A DNA stretch of 64,000 bases from JADJWR01 sp964509545 (GTDB lineage Bacteria > Pseudomonadota > Gammaproteobacteria > Burkholderiales > Burkholderiaceae_F). Under the pieces are notes generated by a model. It was not told the origin of the DNA. It searched no databases and saw only the letters and a program-made list of their open reading frames with translations. The stretch's first letter is position 1; the number at the start of each line of letters is the position of its first letter. The position numbers were made by a program, and so were the translations under genes. The DNA lies in contig CAZDXQ010000004.1 in the NCBI GenBank assembly GCA_964509545.1, positions 62,001-126,000 on the forward strand, in the 5' to 3' direction. Of the stretch, positions 61,655-64,000 are shown in pieces.

Positions 61655-62200
61655 TTAGCGCGAGACGCTGAGACGCAGCCTCGCGGGGTCGTAGCCGGCG
61701 GCGCGTATCTTCGGCAGCAGCGCTTGGTACTCGGCCGGCGGCAGCGTCGGCGTGCGCGCCAGGATCCACAGGTATTCGCGGCGTGGCTCGCCGACGATCG
61801 CCACGCGGTAATCATCGGACAGATACAGCACCCAGTAATCGCCGCGGCCGATGCCGCTCCAGCGCAGCCAAACCGGCAAGAAACTCACCTTCAGCTTCGC
61901 GTTACTCTTCCGGTCGACGACCTCGGCGACGCCGGTGACCGACATTTCCGTGCCGTCGGCGCGCCGACAGCGGTTGCGCACGCTGATGCGCCCATCGTCG
62001 AGCGGCGTGTAGGCGGCGGTCGTGTCCGACACGCAGGCCTGCTGGAACCGGTTCGGATACAGGGCGATCTCGTGCCAGACGCCGGCATAGCGGTCGAGGT
62101 CGACGCGCTCCACCGTGGCGAGCGGATCGATGCGCCCCGCCGGCACGGTGCAGGCAACGGCGAGTGCGAGCAGCGTCGCGCCAGTGACGACTTTCTTCAT
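61655..62200 (-). CDS. blc: Outer-membrane lipocalin lipoprotein (Blc-like)
   Basis: The 181-residue product has a signal peptide with lipobox LAVAC, then the lipocalin signature VDLDRYAGVWHEIALYPNRFQ, and later GDYWVLYLSDDYRVAIVGEPRREYLWILAR, as in Blc. It probably binds lysophospholipids or other lipids at the envelope. GAGG lies five bases before the ATG at 62200. The ATG overlaps the rsmG stop (ATGA), so it is coupled to that housekeeping gene. Confidence 0.92.
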   Translation of the reverse strand: MKKVVTGATLLALAVACTVPAGRIDPLATVERVDLDRYAGVWHEIALYPNRFQQACVSDTTAAYTPLDDGRISVRNRCRRADGTEMSVTGVAEVVDRKSNAKLKVSFLPVWLRWSGIGRGDYWVLYLSDDYRVAIVGEPRREYLWILARTPTLPPAEYQALLPKIRAAGYDPARLRLSVSR

Positions 62201-62838
62201 TTCCACCTCATTTCGATCAGATGGCGCTGTTCCTCCAGCCCCGGCACCGACAGCGGCGTCGCGGTGGCCAGCACCTGATCTGGCAGCGACTTCATTTCTT
62301 CCGCCGGCAGGCGCCCCTTCATCGCCAGCCAGCAGCCTTCACGCTTGAGCAGGTGGCGGGTCCAGTCGACGAACTGCGCCAGCGTCGTCAAGGCACGCGA
62401 AACGATGACGTCGAACTCCGCCAGGCGCAGCTTTTCGACTCGCCCATGAACGACGTCGACGTTGTCGAGGCCGAGCTCCAGCCTGGCCTGGATCAGGAAG
62501 GCGCACTTTTTCTGGCTGGCGTCGACAAGTGTCAGCCGCAACTGCGGCAGGGCGATGGCGAGCACGATGCCCGGCAGCCCGCCTCCGCTGCCAACGTCAA
62601 GGACGCGCGGCGCCGCGCAGGCGGCGTGCCGCGCAAGCGCCGGCACCAGCGCCAGCGAATCGAGCAGATGATGGGTCAGCAATTCGTTGTCGCGGATGGC
62701 GGTCAGGTTGTGCACGGCATTCCAGCGCAGCAGCAGGCGCCCGAATGCCGCCAGCCGTTGCAGTTGCGCCTCGCCGAGCGAGACACCGAGTTGCGCCGCC
62801 CCGGCAGCGATCTGCGCCGGCTGCAGATCAGGCGGCAA
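62197..62838 (-). CDS. rsmG: 16S rRNA m7G527 methyltransferase RsmG
   Basis: The 213-residue product has the SAM-binding site VLDVGSGGGLPGIVLAI and the family motifs WNAVHNLTAIRD and DASQKKCAFL. It methylates G527 of 16S rRNA. The only nearby start is TTG at 62838, which overlaps mnmG by 11 bp; this agrees with family length. Confidence 0.93.
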   Translation of the reverse strand: MPPDLQPAQIAAGAAQLGVSLGEAQLQRLAAFGRLLLRWNAVHNLTAIRDNELLTHHLLDSLALVPALARHAACAAPRVLDVGSGGGLPGIVLAIALPQLRLTLVDASQKKCAFLIQARLELGLDNVDVVHGRVEKLRLAEFDVIVSRALTTLAQFVDWTRHLLKREGCWLAMKGRLPAEEMKSLPDQVLATATPLSVPGLEEQRHLIEMRWK

Positions 62839-64000
62839 TCTGGTCCGGCTGCTGCGGGTCGCGAGACCTGGAGCGGCGCTTCAGGTGCACGAGCAGCAAC
62901 GATATGGCCGCCGGCGTCACCCCCGAGACGCGCGAGGCCTGACCGATCGTTTCCGGGCGCGCGGCGGCGAGTTTCTGCCGCACCTCGATCGACAGGCCCG
63001 ACACCTGCGTGAAATCGAGGTCGGCGGGGATGCGGGTCGACTCGTGCGCCTCATGCCGCGCCACCTCGTCCTGCTGGCGGACGATGTAGCCGGCGTACTT
63101 GGTCGAGATTTCGACCTGCTCCGCCACCTGGCGGTCGATGCCGCCCTCGGCCGGCGGCCCGCCAAGCGGCTGCTTGTCAGCATTGACCAGCGTCACTAGA
63201 GCTGAATACGAAACCTCTGGACGCTTGAGCAGATCGGAAAGTGTGTGCTCACGTTCAATCGTCCTTCCGAACACTCGCCGCATTTCAGCGGCCTCGAGCA
63301 GGCGCGGGTTCACCCAAGTCGAGCGCAGCCTTTGCAGTTCACGTTCGATCGCATCGCGTTTGCGGCAGAACGCATCCCAGCGCTCGTCTCCGACGCAGCC
63401 GAGCACACGGCCGACCTCGGTCAAGCGCAGATCGGCATTGTCCTCGCGCAGGCTCAACCGGTACTCCGCGCGGCTGGTGAACATCCGATAGGGTTCGACC
63501 ACGCCGCGAGTGATGAGGTCGTCGACGAGCACGCCGATGTAGGCCTGGTCGCGGCGCGGCGACCAGGGTTCGCGCTCCTGCACCTGCAGTGCGGCGTTGA
63601 TCCCGGCGAGCAACCCCTGCGCCGCGGCTTCCTCGTAGCCGGTCGTGCCGTTGATCTGCCCGGCAAAGAACAGGCCGGCAATCGCCTTCGTCTCCAGCGA
63701 GCTCTTCAGGGCGCGCGGATCGAAGTAGTCGTACTCGATCGCATATCCGGGCCGCAGGACGTGCGCCTGCTGCAGGCCCTTCATCGAGCGGACGATTTCG
63801 ATCTGCACGTCGAAGGGCAGACTGGTCGAGATGCCGTTCGGGTAGAACTCGTTGGTGGTCAGGCCTTCCGGTTCGAGGAAGATCTGGTGGCTGGCCTTGC
63901 CGGCGAAGCGATGGATCTTGTCCTCGATCGACGGGCAATAGCGCGGCCCGACGCCCTCGATCACACCCGAGTACATCGGCGACCGATCAAGATTGGCGCG
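62828..64000 (-). CDS. mnmG: tRNA uridine-5-carboxymethylaminomethyl modification enzyme MnmG, C-terminal part
   Basis: The gene runs off the right end of the window; 390 residues are visible. They include the signature SPMYSGVIEGVGPRYCPSIEDK, FAGQINGTTGYEEAAAQGLLAGINA, and a C-terminal helical domain with YAGYIVRQQDEVARH. With MnmE it modifies the wobble uridine of several tRNAs. Its position next to rsmG and parA/parB is typical of the origin-proximal region. Confidence 0.96.
   Translation of the reverse strand, partial: RANLDRSPMYSGVIEGVGPRYCPSIEDKIHRFAGKASHQIFLEPEGLTTNEFYPNGISTSLPFDVQIEIVRSMKGLQQAHVLRPGYAIEYDYFDPRALKSSLETKAIAGLFFAGQINGTTGYEEAAAQGLLAGINAALQVQEREPWSPRRDQAYIGVLVDDLITRGVVEPYRMFTSRAEYRLSLREDNADLRLTEVGRVLGCVGDERWDAFCRKRDAIERELQRLRSTWVNPRLLEAAEMRRVFGRTIEREHTLSDLLKRPEVSYSALVTLVNADKQPLGGPPAEGGIDRQVAEQVEISTKYAGYIVRQQDEVARHEAHESTRIPADLDFTQVSGLSIEVRQKLAAARPETIGQASRVSGVTPAAISLLLVHLKRRSRSRDPQQPDQIAA

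Overview
The window is a GC-rich (roughly two thirds G+C) bacterial chromosome segment with dense genes and almost no mobile DNA. Gene content and order point to a betaproteobacterium. There is a complete atpIBEFHAGDC operon next to parB, parA, rsmG and mnmG, which is the usual origin-proximal block. There is also a fimT-pilV-pilW-pilX-pilY1-pilE minor pilin operon, a DUF971-ubiE-Tim44-like-ubiJ-ubiB ubiquinone block, and GC-rich dispersed repeats of the kind common in Burkholderiales and Rhodocyclales. The order cannot be fixed from the sequence alone. No transposase, prophage, CRISPR array or defence island was seen.

Region 1 (0-13.6 kb) is a periplasmic sulfur-handling region. It holds the end of a FadL-type porin and a pair of YeeE/YedE sulfur-transport proteins behind a perfect ATACCC/GGGTAT operator. 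Next comes a four-gene operon for a Psr/Phs-like molybdoenzyme: a TAT-exported catalytic subunit, a four-cluster ferredoxin subunit, an NrfD membrane subunit, and an exported protein joining a heme c motif to three rhodanese domains. A truncated exported rhodanese, an exported acetolactate-decarboxylase-like protein, a TPR lipoprotein, a TAT-type amidohydrolase and a DsrE-like protein follow.

Region 2 (13.9-22.1 kb) is mixed housekeeping: a class II aldolase, a BON protein, a rhomboid protease, DUF3144, DUF423, a GNAT, glmU, a DUF6279 lipoprotein, a sodium:solute symporter and a TPMT-type methyltransferase. Region 3 (22.2-29 kb) is the ubiquinone block, with an S9 peptidase lodged inside it and palindromic repeats on both sides. 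Region 4 (29-36.9 kb) is the minor pilin/PilY1 operon plus a divergent second FimT-like pilin.

Region 5 (36.9-49.3 kb) carries tRNA-Arg(CCG), a membrane-anchored triheme cytochrome c, an ECF sigma/anti-sigma pair next to a COG4315 secreted protein, priA, hemE, and a PQQ locus. The PQQ locus consists of a sorbosone-dehydrogenase-type PQQ enzyme, a cytochrome c, a PqqU/YncD-like TonB receptor and a lipid-anchored TonB-like protein. Two similar Lys/Ala/Glu-rich exported small proteins lie at 2.1 and 44 kb. Region 6 (49.4-64 kb) is the ATP synthase operon, then parB, a GNAT gene, a 75-bp tandem repeat, parA, transporters, a lipocalin, rsmG and a partial mnmG that runs off the right end.

The strongest leads are the heme c-triple rhodanese protein with its molybdoenzyme operon, the PQQ uptake-and-use locus, and the hairpins between atpA and atpG. 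All functional statements rest on motifs and gene context read by eye. No database search was run.
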